Assembly (NCBI RefSeq): GCF_019649055.1 | Contig: NW_026570290.1 | Coordinates: 62,001 to 126,000 of the forward strand | DNA from: Paramacrobiotus metropolitanus | Lineage: Eukaryota; Tardigrada; Eutardigrada; Parachela; Macrobiotidae | Direction of reading: 5' to 3' | DNA length: 64,000 bases | In this document: positions 12,161 to 23,892 of the stretch, piece by piece | How positions within the stretch are numbered: position 1 is the first letter of the stretch | Layout: each line of letters starts with the position of its first letter | Translations under genes and position numbers: made by a program | The notes under the pieces: generated by a model | Databases searched by the model: none | What the model was told of the DNA's origin: nothing | What the model saw: only the letters and a program-made list of their open reading frames with translations

Positions 12161-12504
12161 ATGGGCAGAGTTCTGATATGTATCTTAAAATCGCAGACTA
12201 TTATAAGGGATGCCTGATTATAAGTTTTGAAGTTTTCAAATTTCCCAACTAATTTCAAATGCCGCTTAGGCGTTGTAGCACCGCACCGGTGTGTACAGTA
12301 CCTCTACACATAGCTCACTGCGTTGCACAGGTTTTCTCGCCTTTCATCTTTAACTCGCTCCTTTCTCATTCTTCGTCTACTTGTGGCTGAATCTGTTCCT
12401 AAAATCGAGCTAAAACAAAAACATTTTTACAGTGCTTCTGTGAGGAAGCTGCTTCTTTTCCGAAATGTTGCTACAATGCCTGCTGTCTCTGGGATAGGTA
12501 GGAG
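12161..12504. other. 3' flank of the lipocalin gene
   Basis: No feature beyond the expected 3' UTR. No AATAAA close to the stop was identified. Confidence 0.35.
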
Positions 12505-13340
12505 AATCATGCATGGCTTTTCCTGAATATCGATTCTCCGAAATAATTTGTGTATGGTTCCCGCATCGTCGACCGTTTTCATTTGGATAAACTTTTTGCG
12601 CTTTTTATTTGTGATACAGGGGACAGCAAGCTAAAAATGCAGAGAAGATACAAATAATTAACAATGTCCTTCTATGCATTTCGGATTACAGTTTTTTGTG
12701 CACTCTCTCGTACTCTAGTGCTATGTCGCTCTGTTTCTTACACGTTGACTGTATTAATTAATCGTAAATAATGGTCGTGTCAGTAAAAACGTTCCAAAAC
12801 GTTTTTACCGATTTCAAAATAATTAAATTGGGTTATGTGTAATCAGAAATTGTAATCGAAAACTGTTGTAAAGTAACCATAGAATGTTTACATTATGAAT
12901 AATGCCGGTTCAGTTGTGAATAATGACGGTTTACTTAAGGTGCACCCGGAAAGCTGCTGCGGTACCAAAATACTCGGACAGTGCCAGTTAAACTAAGAAT
13001 GAGTCTGGCAACGCTCGTGTTCTTATCTCTGACAATCCTTGTGCTTTTTCCTTGAATAACGGTCGTCAGCGATAATTTTGTGCAAGGAATCAGAACTTAT
13101 TTAATTTAAGGTATCAAGGATAAGAGTTAAACATACCGGCTCGCAGTACTTTTTTTTATTTGAAAGTAAATCAGCCTACTTTTCAGTTATAGCATCTCAG
13201 TACTAACATTAAAATATATACACATGTATATCTAACAAGTTTACGTAGCCTGAGGCTGCGTATACAGTGGACTTCATAAAGGTGGTAACGCTTACAGCCG
13301 ACAGCGTCATGCATACGGGTGGTTATATTAAGTACAAGAT
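12505..13340. repeat. Long dispersed repeat, copy 2, left part
   Basis: Aligns with 7590-8400 of copy 1 (shared CCGCATCG, GGGACAGCAAGCTAAAAAT and ATAAACTTTTTGCGC). Alignment stops at about 13340 and resumes at about 14745, so roughly 1.4 kb, including the minisatellite, interrupts this copy. Confidence 0.6.
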
Positions 13341-13739
13341 CTATACTACGCGCGGCGACCCATAGTTTTGAGATCTCTATAACCATAAAACTTCTGGAAA
13401 AACGGACAACGCCATTAGATCCGGGATAGTTCAGAAGTGGCCGGCATGTGTTTTTTTATGAAAATATCGAGCCGGCATCAAGCCGGCATCAAGACCAGAT
13501 TGATCCAACCCATCTTAAAGGTCACCTTGAAACTTAGAAATATTTGCCTAGATACAATACAAAATACCAATTGACATAATTATTACAATAAAAATTAAAC
13601 CGAAAAATAAATAAATTTTTGTACTTATTCAAACACTCGCGTTATTCAAACATTGCTGCCGGTGTTGCCGAGCTCGAAACACGTTTAAAATCAACCGATA
13701 TAAAATGTAAAAATATCAAATATAAAATCAATACGAAAA

Positions 13740-14704
13740 ATCACTGGAAGAGTGAGTGACCGAAACACTATCACCGACCACTGAGCGGAATCTCTAGATG
13801 AGTGGGTGACCGAGCTACTACCACTGACCAGTAAGAAAAAATCACTAGACAAGTGAGTGACCGACACCAACACCATTACTGCCCAATGAGCGGAATTTCT
13901 AGGTGAGTGAGTCATCGAGCGGGCTTTGCTCTTGCTCACCTTTCGGGCTCTGTGCACTGGACAGTAGTTGTAGCAGGGTCACATCCTCACCTAGCGATTT
14001 TTCTCCTTACCAAGCGATATTTTTTACTGGACAGGTGAAGCTCGGTCGGTCACTCACCTAGTGACTGAGTGAGTAAGTGACCGAGCTACCACCACTGTCC
14101 AGTGCCCAGAACCCGTTAGGTAAAAGAGTGACCGAGATACTACTACTGTCCAGTGCACAAACTCCGTTAAGTGATCTAGTGACCGAGCTACCACTACTGT
14201 CCAGCGCATAAACTCCGTTAAGTGATCTAGTGACCGAGTTACCACTACTGTCCAGTGCACGAACTCCGTTAAGTGATTTAGTGACCGAGTTACCACTACT
14301 GTCCAGTGCACAAACTCCGTTAAGTGATCTAATGAGCGAGCTAGCACTACTGTCCAGCGCATAAACTCCGTTAAGTGATCTAGTGACCGAGTTACCAGTA
14401 CTGTCCAGTGCATAGATCCCGTTAGATAGATGGGTGACCTAGCTACCAATACTGTCCAGTGCACAGAGCCCGTTAGGTGAACGCGTGACCGAGCTACCAC
14501 TACTGTCCAGTGCACGAACTCCGTTAAGTGATTTAGTGACCGAGGTACCACTACTGTCCAGTGCACAATCTCCGTTAAGTGATCTAATGAGCGAGCTAGC
14601 ACTACTGTCCAGCGCATAAACTCCGTTAAGTGATCTAGTGACCGAGTTACCAGTACTGTCCTTTGCATAGATCCCGTTAGGTAGATGGGTGACAAAGCTA
14701 ACAA
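13740..14704 (-). repeat. 51-bp minisatellite (about 12.7 regular units) with a degenerate leading part
   Basis: From about 14054 to 14704 a 51-bp unit repeats (core AGTGACCGAG, then TACCACTACTGTCCAG and ACTCCGTTAAG). As 51 is 17 codons, one minus-strand frame stays open across the entire array (216 codons, 17-residue unit SLDHLTEFVHWTVVV-like). Units differ by a few substitutions. From 13740 to 14050 related but degenerate units of about 54 bp occur. No splice sites, promoter or homologous gene support translation, so I treat it as satellite DNA. Confidence 0.8.
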
Positions 14705-14744
14705 TGCTATCCAGAAACGCGGAGGCGAAGCCGAGGCTGTTTCT

Positions 14745-16560
14745 TGTAAGTGTATAATACCACCTTTATGAAGTCGACTCTATATACAAAAATTCTCGTA
14801 AAATTTTGGTTCATGCCGTACTCCCTATCTCCAACGAAGAAAACTTTGTTGAATGGCAGCTTGACAACGAGACGTCCAAAAACGATTAAAACGAATTCTG
14901 CTAAAAAGTGGTAAACAGTTACCGAAAATTTCGCCATGTAAAGGAAACGACTGGAGCGTCAGAATGGTGGGGAGAAAAACACGGTGACGGCGAAATTAAA
15001 TGGAACTTACCGCACCCGTTTGCATTCTTTTTAATGGTCAAGTGACATGAATAATAGTTTACATGAAACGAATACTTCAAGTTGCTTTATTGATTGCAGT
15101 ATTCATTTTATTGAAGTATTTGAAGTTGCTTTTACATATCTTGGGTATAATTCGTCAGCTGAAGGAAATTATATCCAGTCAGCTAAAGAAGAAAGTGAAT
15201 TATGTTATCAACCACTCTAGGGTACTCATACGGGGTCGAAGGTTATGAGTTTTACCGTAATTATTCAATTACACGAGTACGTGTATATCGCGCTTCAGTG
15301 ATTGCAATTACAAGCAATAAGACCATTAAAATCGTAACACACAATATTCGCAGAATTTTGATTCCCAAAATAAATTGTTTGTACGTTGGACTTTGCACGC
15401 AGTGCGCATGCGGGATCGTGTGACAAGGATAACCTTTTTTGATTGAAACATGATGCGTCCTGCCCTGGTTTTACGCAAATTACAACAAGGATAAGCACCA
15501 ATAAACACATACTATGCTCCGTAGTGTAAATAGCTTTTCATCAAACAGTAAAGCACCACTGCTGCTACGCAATAAATCACATTAGTTTTTTTTTTAATTT
15601 TTGAAAGGAACACGGCTAGGCAGCTGATTTGCAGCAGGTTGCAAATTTAATAATGGCTGATTCTTTCTGTTTCCATCAAAGAATCATGAATTCATACTTC
15701 CCGTGTGTTTGTTTCCCAAGATATGCAGCACTCGGGATGTTTGGTTGTAACTAACTTCAAAAGTAGTATTGATAAAAGCAGTGAAATTATTAAACGGAAT
15801 ACAGATCTGAATATTCGGGATGGTAGCTGATTTTGTGACAACGAAACTTTTTGTGAGCTGGCGGAAACAGCGAAACGGTGCAATGCTGCGAATTTAAAAC
15901 AAGATAGATATGCACTAAGATCAGCTACAACTGACGAGCAGAACTACAGTAAGGCCCAATGTAAACTTAGTTTGTGGAAGAACGAAAAGGAGTGCTGCAA
16001 CTATGTGTACAAGAATTCGCGCAACGGAAATAGTTCCCGCGGGTTTGTTCCCTTTTTCGTGATTTTTCCAACCGTTCCTCCACACTCACCCGCTAAGGAA
16101 TGACATCAATTTTTCCATAAAATAATCCGGATCGACGTTTTTACAAGTTGTAAACATCTAGACTTGAGAAAGGGACTTGTCTTTTAAAGCCAGCGAAATA
16201 AAAGGAAATTTCGACTGGTCAGGGATTTGAAGTCGACCTCTTCTGGTCAACAGCCAATATATGACAAGCATACTAGGCTGGATTCTCACCAAAATTTGCA
16301 AAAAGTAGTCAGACTATTTTGTTGTTTTATTGAAACGTTTATGGCGACATTGTGACCAAAAGCTGATTTATAAGAATTTTTGTTGGAAAGTGAACACACT
16401 TGGCTGAATGACCCTCTGTACAGCGGGTGGTTGGAATTTTTTGTGTTCAAACTTATGACAGATTAGTTTATTTTCACACCATTACAAACGGAAGGATTTA
16501 TAATAACTTATTGATACAAAATAATACGAACTAATAATCCAGTTATTCAATAAAAGATGC
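14745..16560. repeat. Long dispersed repeat, copy 2, right part
   Basis: Aligns with 8400-9840 of copy 1. It lies inside the left duplication copy. A 61-codon hydrophobic plus-strand frame at 15063-15248 is not conserved as an open frame in copy 1 and is not called a gene. Confidence 0.6.
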
Positions 16561-17277
16561 CTCGCATGGACTAACAGCTAGAGAGGAAAACAGGCGGCAG
16601 AATTATACTGTAGAGAATGTTTGAATTTTAAATTTAGGCGAAACTGGTGCCGTTCCAAGGATAGATGCCCATTCGCACGTTGAGTCTCGATATGGAACGA
16701 TGCGACAGATTCCTTTCAGATCCTTAAATACTTCGTTATCTATGTAACCGTACTATACTCTGCTCTAACAATGAGTGAAAGGTTAAGCGCTTCGCAGTCA
16801 TGCAGAGAATAGCAATAATGGACGATATCTGTTAATTTCTTTGTAAAAATCAGTAAGATACGGTAAAAAAAATGCTAACTGCACTCACCAACCTCAAGAC
16901 CGTACAAGTACTTAACAACATAACCGTCAATGCCTGCGCGGACTTTCATCCTTGTAAAAGAAATAAAATGCGACGCGCTACAGCAGACAATTTATTATTG
17001 ACAAGACAGTAGCAGACATACAGCATTGCTACGAAAATTTAAACCTGTTAATACGAGTATTTTAGTATCAGCTGGACTTGGACATTGTGTTATGAACTTG
17101 GTGGGACAAGTCGCCGGTCATCCTTCGCGATGGATTGACACTGCTCCCATTGACCATTCTTTTTAAAAAAGCCAAGAATTTTCTGATTTCCTTATTTAAT
17201 GCTGTTCTAAACTCCGTGCCAACAATGAAGAGAATTACCTACGAAAAGTCACCCGATAAAAACAGTGATCAGTCAAA
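16561..17277. other. Intergenic, 3' of the GPCR copy
   Basis: No supported gene. Most base substitutions between the two duplication copies fall here (about 16940-17155 against 22630-22862). Confidence 0.4.
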
Positions 17278-18187
17278 TCATTTCACATATGATAATCTGA
17301 CCGGGTTTGCAGCGTAGGCCACTAATTGTACTGTTCTCCCGTACATCGATGACCGGATATCCTTGGACCAAAGCGTGGTATGAAACATTGACATTAAGAC
17401 CGGGGCAGGTAAGGTCATGCAGTTTAGGATGGAGGAGAAGAACAGTGCTTTGACAGTACCCAGTCGTCGTTTCCGGGTTCGCCGCTCCAGCTCATTCATC
17501 AGCACATTGGCATTCCAACCTAACCGTTGACATCCCAGCAAGGCAAACAAACTTCCGTATGTCACACCCACAATGGCAACAGGGACGTAACTTCCGAATA
17601 TCTGCATCAAGTCAACGAAGATTCCCTGCCCTGAAATTCTTGCACAATGGCCAATCGACGCGTGTCTGCCATAAACTAAACCCGGGACAACGTTGGCAGC
17701 TGGGAGCATTGCGACGATGGACACGATCCAGGCAAAGAGTAACGCAGCAAACGATACCCGTCGGGACGAGAAGGCGGCATAACGGTGAGGCAGAATGATG
17801 GCGATAAAGCGGTTGAGTGCAAGCGCCGCCCATGTCCAGTTGCTCACACCGATGTTGACCAGGGTAAGAAAAATATACCGGTGTACAGTAGAACGTAAGT
17901 GAGAAGTGCATTTGCGTAAAGTAGACCGGCAGTGTCATAATGGGGGTGCTTCCAACGCAGAATAGGAAGTCTGTGGAAACAGAATGCAGAAGCAGTACGC
18001 CTGAGCCGCTTTTCCATTTCTTTAAGCGGTGCATTATTACTAAGAAAACAACCATCAGAACAGCAGCTAAACTGGCTATACCAAATTGCACTCCAAGCCA
18101 GATATGCATTTCCATTGCGGAAAGCGTTCCACGCAGTGGCAATGAACCATTTGACACGTTCGACTGGTTTAAAGTTCTGTTGTTCAT
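17278..18187 (-). pseudogene. Rhodopsin-like GPCR, left copy, frameshifted in TM3
   Basis: Same intronless seven-helix receptor as the right copy (see 22985-23892), starting at Met 18187 with an N-glycosylated N-terminus. A run of five A at 17869-17873, against four in the right copy, shifts the frame within transmembrane helix 3, so the continuous frame stops soon after. Conversely, this copy keeps the C-terminal helix 7 with an Asn-Pro motif (YAANPVRLSY) in frame to the stop at 17278, because it has CCC at 17338-17340 where the right copy has CC. It is either a genuine pseudogene or a homopolymer error in the assembly. Confidence 0.7.
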
Positions 18188-19917
18188 TTTATCCGTAGGG
18201 ACTAACCTACAACTGTGAGGCGTAGAGACGGCCAAACTGAATGCTGCCACGAGCGTGCCGGCATTTTTATTATTGATGTCGTACTGTGTCAACATGGGAA
18301 GTCGCTTATGGAAGCGCCGGAAATCATTAGGTTGTTTGTCCCTGCCCCCATGTTCGCATATAGCTTCTTCCCATCCGCTTCCGTGCGGAAACTGAAGAAC
18401 ATGACCTTTCGTGGTAATCCCATGAATTCTTCAGCAAAGAGGCTTGGCTAAACACGGGATATGTGTTTCATCGAACATCATTATCTCGTTAGGTTCGCTG
18501 TGATTTTCACTGTGCTTGTGTGATTTTCACTGTTCTTGCTGGGTTCACGCGCTACCAATTTATCATCCGTGAGGTATCCTTATTTCCATTCATGCTCATA
18601 CACGGCCGAACACGTGCTGCCCGTTTATGCAGAGAGATGAGGTATGAAATAAAATTTCTATTGCCAAGGCACGGTCAGATGTTTTCTCTTCAGCAAAATC
18701 ATATTTTTGGTCCAAGACAAAGTAGGCACTGGGAATATTTAACTTAAAAAGGTTTTCATCGACATTGGTTCAGTGGGCGTGGCCGGAAACAAATTTAAGT
18801 GGCATATGTTTATATTTACAGCGTATAGAGTATTGTTCTGTATGCGCGTTACAGTGCGTACGTATTCCCCATTGGACCAATGCCAAAGACAATACCTTTT
18901 TAATTATTCGCAATTGCTTACTCTGTCTTGAAGCCAGAAAATTAATGAAGTTTTTCTGAGATGAAAACCTCTGACCGTGCACAGGTGGAATATACCCGTA
19001 ATTAGAGCACTTTTACGTAATATGAATAATTTTAATTTGATGTCTGTGCCCGTTCATAGCAACAGGCTAGGACTACTCAGGCCTCCTAACGCTAAGATAT
19101 ACTCAGGTAATCGTGTTGGGCCGCATTGCAACATACAATTGTTATGCGGGGATTCAACGGATCGGTGCACTGTTTTCCTTACCTGAATCAGCAGTATCCG
19201 GATATAGTGAGGAACAAGTACAGTATATTTCAGGGACAGCAAGTACCGCGTGGCGTAGTTGCGCATAGGTATGCGAATAAAGTACAACGCGTCTCTGTAG
19301 ATTTATGCCACGCCTGTGAATAGGTCTAAACGAGAATAGACTTTACAATTTGTTAGTAAGAAATGGGTACGCACTACACACGTTGACGATCTGATCCTTG
19401 CCGGCTTCCCTAGACCAGTAGTTACAAAATCAATGCACCGCAGATGGCTTTTAATTGTGAGTTAAATTATCAAGTTTTGCGATTGTGGTACATATTACAG
19501 GTGTACTCGGGGACTTGGGGTGAAAAACACGTTTCGCTGGCGGCAGATTGGAAGTTGTCAATAAAATTATTAAAGTAACGTTGTCATTATGTTTTGTAAT
19601 ATTAAGAACTGACAAGGCCGCAACAGCAAGACTCGTTAATTTTTAAAGTATGCCATTAACATTAATGTTGAATCCTTGTAACATTATTCGAAGTTCATGC
19701 ACCACAATTTAATTGTAGCGTAGGCTTTAACCCGGAACGACTGTCTTTTAATCACAAACATCCCTAAACAAAATATGCCGGCTTCATCCATAAACTCCGC
19801 AAACAAAGGGAATGAGAGGTTACTGGCACACGTGGTAGGTATTTTCATGTCGGTATAGCATTGCATCACCGCGACAAAACCGATGCCCCAGTTCTGCGTA
19901 GCAGTAGATTCAACCAG
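18188..19917. other. Intergenic between GPCR and orphan MAM exon
   Basis: Short frames on both strands, identical in both duplication copies, with no splice support or recognisable product. Part is GPCR 5' flank. Confidence 0.4.
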
Positions 19918-20185
19918 TTAATACTTAGTAGAAAATTCCACTACCATTTCAGCATAGTTCTGGTTATCCGTTCGACGTACGGTCCCCTCAGGCCTTTGAG
20001 GCACGTTGTATTGGAAGTTAAAGTTGGCGATATGATCATCAGGATTAAGCCAGGGGTCAATATCGACTGCTTCAATCGTGATAGCAGCGCGCGAATTCCG
20101 TTTTACGTTTGCTGTAACACTGATATGTGATGGGAAGGTTACTGAGTTTGTATCATCCGGAGCTCGGTAACTTTGCCCAAGGCTC
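19918..20185 (-). pseudogene. Orphan copy of the last exon of MAM gene B
   Basis: Duplicated terminal exon (equivalent of 25624-25891), with an intact acceptor and open frame ending in the same stop. The duplication breakpoint at 20222 lies only about 37 bp into the upstream intron, so no other MAM exon precedes it. It could be used only by splicing from an unrelated upstream donor, or as an alternative last exon of full-length MAM B after long read-through. Confidence 0.85.
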
Positions 20186-20222
20186 CTACAATTGCAAGAC
20201 AGTCGTTGAATTTTTGTATGGC

Positions 20223-20228
20223 GTTGAA
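20223..20228. other. Junction filler of the tandem duplication
   Basis: The six bases GTTGAA match neither parental flank (intron 4 continues TTCCAG; the minisatellite is preceded by CCAG). The 8-mer CGTTGAAT spanning the junction (20222-20229) copies the same 8-mer 18 bases upstream (20204-20211). A templated insertion of this sort is typical of polymerase-theta end joining. Confidence 0.65.
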
Positions 20229-20422
20229 TGCACGAACTCCGTTAAGTGATTTAGTGACCGAGGTACCACTACTGTCCAGTGCACAATCTCCGTTAAGTGA
20301 TCTAATGAGCGAGCTAGCACTACTGTCCAGCGCATAAACTCCGTTAAGTGATCTAGTGACCGAGTTACCAGTACTGTCCTTTGCATAGATCCCGTTAGGT
20401 AGATGGGTGACAAAGCTAACAA
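20229..20422 (-). repeat. 51-bp minisatellite, truncated right copy (about 4 units)
   Basis: The last four units of the array, repeated because the duplication unit starts inside it. The same open 17-codon periodicity is kept on the minus strand. Confidence 0.85.
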
Positions 20423-22984
20423 TGCTATCCAGAAACGCGGAGGCGAAGCCGAGGCTGTTTCTTGTAAGTGTATAATACCACCTTTATGAAGTCGACTCTA
20501 TATACAAAAATTCTCGTAAAATTTTGGTTCATGCCGTACTCCCTATCTCCAACGAAGAAAACTTTGTTGAATGGCAGCTTGACAACGAGACGTCCAAAAA
20601 CGATTAAAACGAATTCTGCTAAAAGTGGTAAACAGTTACCGAAAATTTCGCCATGTAAAGGAAACGACTGGAGCGTCAGAATGGTGGGGAGAAAAACACG
20701 GTGACGGCGAAATTAAATGGAACTTACCGCACCCGTTTGCATTCTTTTTAATGGTCAAGTGACATGAATAATAGTTTACATGAAACGAATACTTCAAGTT
20801 GCTTTATTGATTGCAGTATTCATTTTATTGAAGTATTTGAAGTTGCTTTTACATATCTTGGGTATAATTCGTCAGCTGAAGGAAATTATATCCAGTCAGC
20901 TAAAGAAGAAAGTGAATTATGTTATCAACCACTCTAGGGTACTCATACGGGGTCGAAGGTTATGAGTTTTACCGTAATTATTCAATTACACGAGTACGTG
21001 TATATCGCGCTTCAGTGATTGCAATTACAAGCAATAAGACCATTAAAATCGTAACACACAATATTCGCAGAATTTTGATTCCCAAAATAAATTGTTTGTA
21101 CGTTGGACTTTGCACGCAGTGCGCATGCGGGATCGTGTGACAAGGATAACCTTTTTTGATTGAAACATGATGCGTCCTGCCCTGGTTTTACGCAAATTAC
21201 AACAAGGATAAGCACCAATAAACACATACTATGCTCCGTAGTGTAAATAGCTTTTCATCAAACAGTAAAGCACCACTGCTGCTACGCAATAAATCACATT
21301 AGTTTTTTTTTTAATTTTGAAAGGAACACGGCTAGGCAGCTGATTTGCAGCAGGTTGCAAATTTAATAATGGCTGATTCTTTCTGTTTCCATCAAAGAAT
21401 CATGAATTCATACTTCCCGTGTGTTTGTTTCCCAAGATATGCAGCACTCGGGATGTTTGGTTGTAACTAACTTCAAAAGTAGTATTGATAAAAGCAGTGA
21501 AATTATTAAACGGAATACAGATCTGAATATTCGGGATGGTAGCTGATTTTGTGACAACGAAACTTTTTGTGAGCTGGCGGAAACAGCGAAACGGTGCAAT
21601 GCTGCGAATTTAAAACAAGATAGATATGCACTAAGATCAGCTACAACTGACGAGCAGAACTACAGTAAGGCCCAATGTAAACTTAGTTTGTGGAAGAACG
21701 AAAAGGAGTGCTGCAACTATGTGTACAAGAATTCGCAACGGAAATAGTTCCCGCGGGTTTGTTCCCTTTTCGTGATTTTTCCAACCGTTTCTCCACACTC
21801 ACCCGCTAAGGAATGACATCAATTTTTCCATAAAATAATCCGGATCGACGTTTTTACAAGTTGTAAACATCTAGACTTGAGAAAGGGACTTGTCTTTTAA
21901 AGCCAGCGAAATAAAAGGAAATTTCGACTGGTCAGGGATTTGAAGTCGACCTCTTCTGGTCAACAGCCAATATATGACAAGCATACTAGGCTGGATTCTC
22001 ACCAAAATTTGCAAAAAGTAGTCAGACTATTTTGTTGTTTTATTGAAACGTTTATGGCGACATTGTGACCAAAAGCTGATTTATAAGAATTTTTGTTGGA
22101 AAGTGAACACACTTGGCTGAATGACCTCTGTACAGCGGGTGGTTGGAATTTTTTGTGTTCAAACTTATGACAGATTAGTTTATTTTCACACCATTACAAA
22201 CGGAAGGATTTATAATAACTTATTGATACAAAATAATACGAACTAATAATCCAGTTATTCAATAAAAGATGCCTCGCATGGACTAACAGCTAGAGAGGAA
22301 AACAGGCGGCAGAATTATACTGTAGAGAATGTTTGAATTTTAAATTTAGGCGAAACTGGTGCCGTTCCAAGGATAGATGCCCATTCGCACGTTGAGTCTC
22401 GATATGGAACGATGCGACAGATTCCTTTCAGATCCTTAAATACTTCGTTATCTATGTAACCGTACTATACTCTGCTCTAACAATGAGTGAAAGGTTAAGC
22501 GCTTCGCAGTCATGCAGAGAATAGCAATAATGGACGATATCTGTTAATTTCTTTGTAAAAATCAGTAAGATACGGTAAAAAAATGCTAACTGCACTCACC
22601 AACCTCAAGACCGTACAAGTAACAACATAACCGTCAATGCCTGCGCGGGCTTTCATCGTTGTAAAAGAAATAAAATGCGACGCGCTACAACAGACAATTA
22701 ATTATTGACAAGACAGTAGCAGACATACAGCATTGCTACAAAAATTTAAACCTGTTAATACGAGTATTTTAGTATCAGCTGGACTTGGACATTGTGTTAT
22801 GAACTTGGTGGGACAAGTCGCCGGTCATCCTTCGCGATGGATTGACACTGCTCCCATTGACCGTTCTTTTTAAAAAAGCCAAGAATTTTCTGATTTCCTT
22901 ATTTAATGCTGTTCTAAACTCCGTGCCAACAATGAAGAGAATTACCTACGAAAAGTCACCCGATAAAAACAGTGATCAGTCAAA

Positions 22985-23892
22985 TCATTTCACATATGAT
23001 AATCTGACCGGGTTTGCAGCGTAGGCCACTAATTGTACTGTTCTCCGTACATCGATGACCGGATATCCTTGGACCAAAGCGTGGTATGAAACATTGACAT
23101 TAAGACCGGGGCAGGTAAGGTCATGCAGTTTAGGATGGAGGAGAAGAACAGTGCTTTGACAGTACCCAGTCGTCGTTTCCGGGTTCGCCGCTCCAGCTCA
23201 TTCATCAGCACATTGGCATTCCAACCTAACCGTTGACATCCCAGCAAGGCAAACAAACTTCCGTATGTCACACCCACAATGGCAACAGGGACGTAACTTC
23301 CGAATATCTGCATCAAGTCAACGAAGATTCCCTGCCCTGAAATTCTTGCACAATGGCCAATCGACGCGTGTCTGCCATAAACTAAACCCGGGACAACGTT
23401 GGCAGCTGGGAGCATTGCGACGATGGACACGATCCAGGCAAAGAGTAACGCAGCAAACGATACCCGTCGGGACGAGAAGGCGGCATAACGGTGAGGCAGA
23501 ATGATGGCGATAAAGCGGTTGAGTGCAAGCGCCGCCCATGTCCAGTTGCTCACACCGATGTTGACCAGGGTAAGAAAATATACCGGTGTACAGTAGAACG
23601 TAAGTGAGAAGTGCATTTGCGTAAAGTAGACCGGCAGTGTCATAATGGGGGTGCTTCCAACGCAGAATAGGAAGTCTGTGGAAACAGAATGCAGAAGCAG
23701 TACGCCTGAGCCGCTTTTCCATTTCTTTAAGCGGTGCATTATTACTAAGAAAACAACCATCAGAACAGCAGCTAAACTGGCTATACCAAATTGCACTCCA
23801 AGCCAGATATGCATTTCCATTGCGGAAAGCGTTCCACGCAGTGGCAATGAACCATTTGACACGTTCGACTGGTTTAAAGTTCTGTTGTTCAT
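22985..23892 (-). pseudogene. Rhodopsin-like GPCR, right copy, frame lost before TM7
   Basis: Continuous coding from Met 23892 to the stop at 23029 gives 287 residues; an in-frame Met at 24000 is less likely because the later start gives a typical short N-terminus with NRT, NQS, NVS and NGS sequons. Six hydrophobic helices are visible: TM1 GVQFGIASLAAVLMVVFLVI; TM2 with LLLHSVSTDF; TM3 ending ALNRFIAIILPHRY, where Asn-Arg-Phe stands in for the DRY motif; TM4 LLFAWIVSIVAML; TM5 YVPVAIVGVTYGSLFALL; TM6 ALFFSSILNCMTLPAPV. TM7 lies out of frame at 22985-23045, since CC at 23045-23046 replaces the CCC of the left copy. No ligand class can be assigned. Thus neither copy encodes seven helices in one frame. 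Confidence 0.7.

Larger units (their letters stand above)
14511..20222. repeat. Tandem segmental duplication, left copy (about 5.7 kb)
   Basis: Nearly identical to 20229-25927. I noted about eight substitutions and about ten indels of 1-4 bases over the whole length, so the event is recent. The unit begins inside the 51-bp minisatellite and ends inside intron 4 of MAM gene B. It carries a GPCR and, at its right end, an orphan copy of the last MAM B exon. Confidence 0.9.

Noticed and set aside
14054-14704. 216-codon minus-strand frame as a repetitive protein gene
   Set aside because: It results from a 51-bp unit being a multiple of three; no promoter, splice site, signal peptide or homologous exon. 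Kept as minisatellite.
13740-14704. CRISPR-like array
   Set aside because: Units are head-to-tail without unique spacers, and the genome is plainly eukaryotic.
15063-15248. Hydrophobic 61-residue frame, also at 20780-20965, as a small membrane protein
   Set aside because: In the diverged copy of the repeat (about 8845-8935) the frame and start are not kept, so there is no sign of selection.
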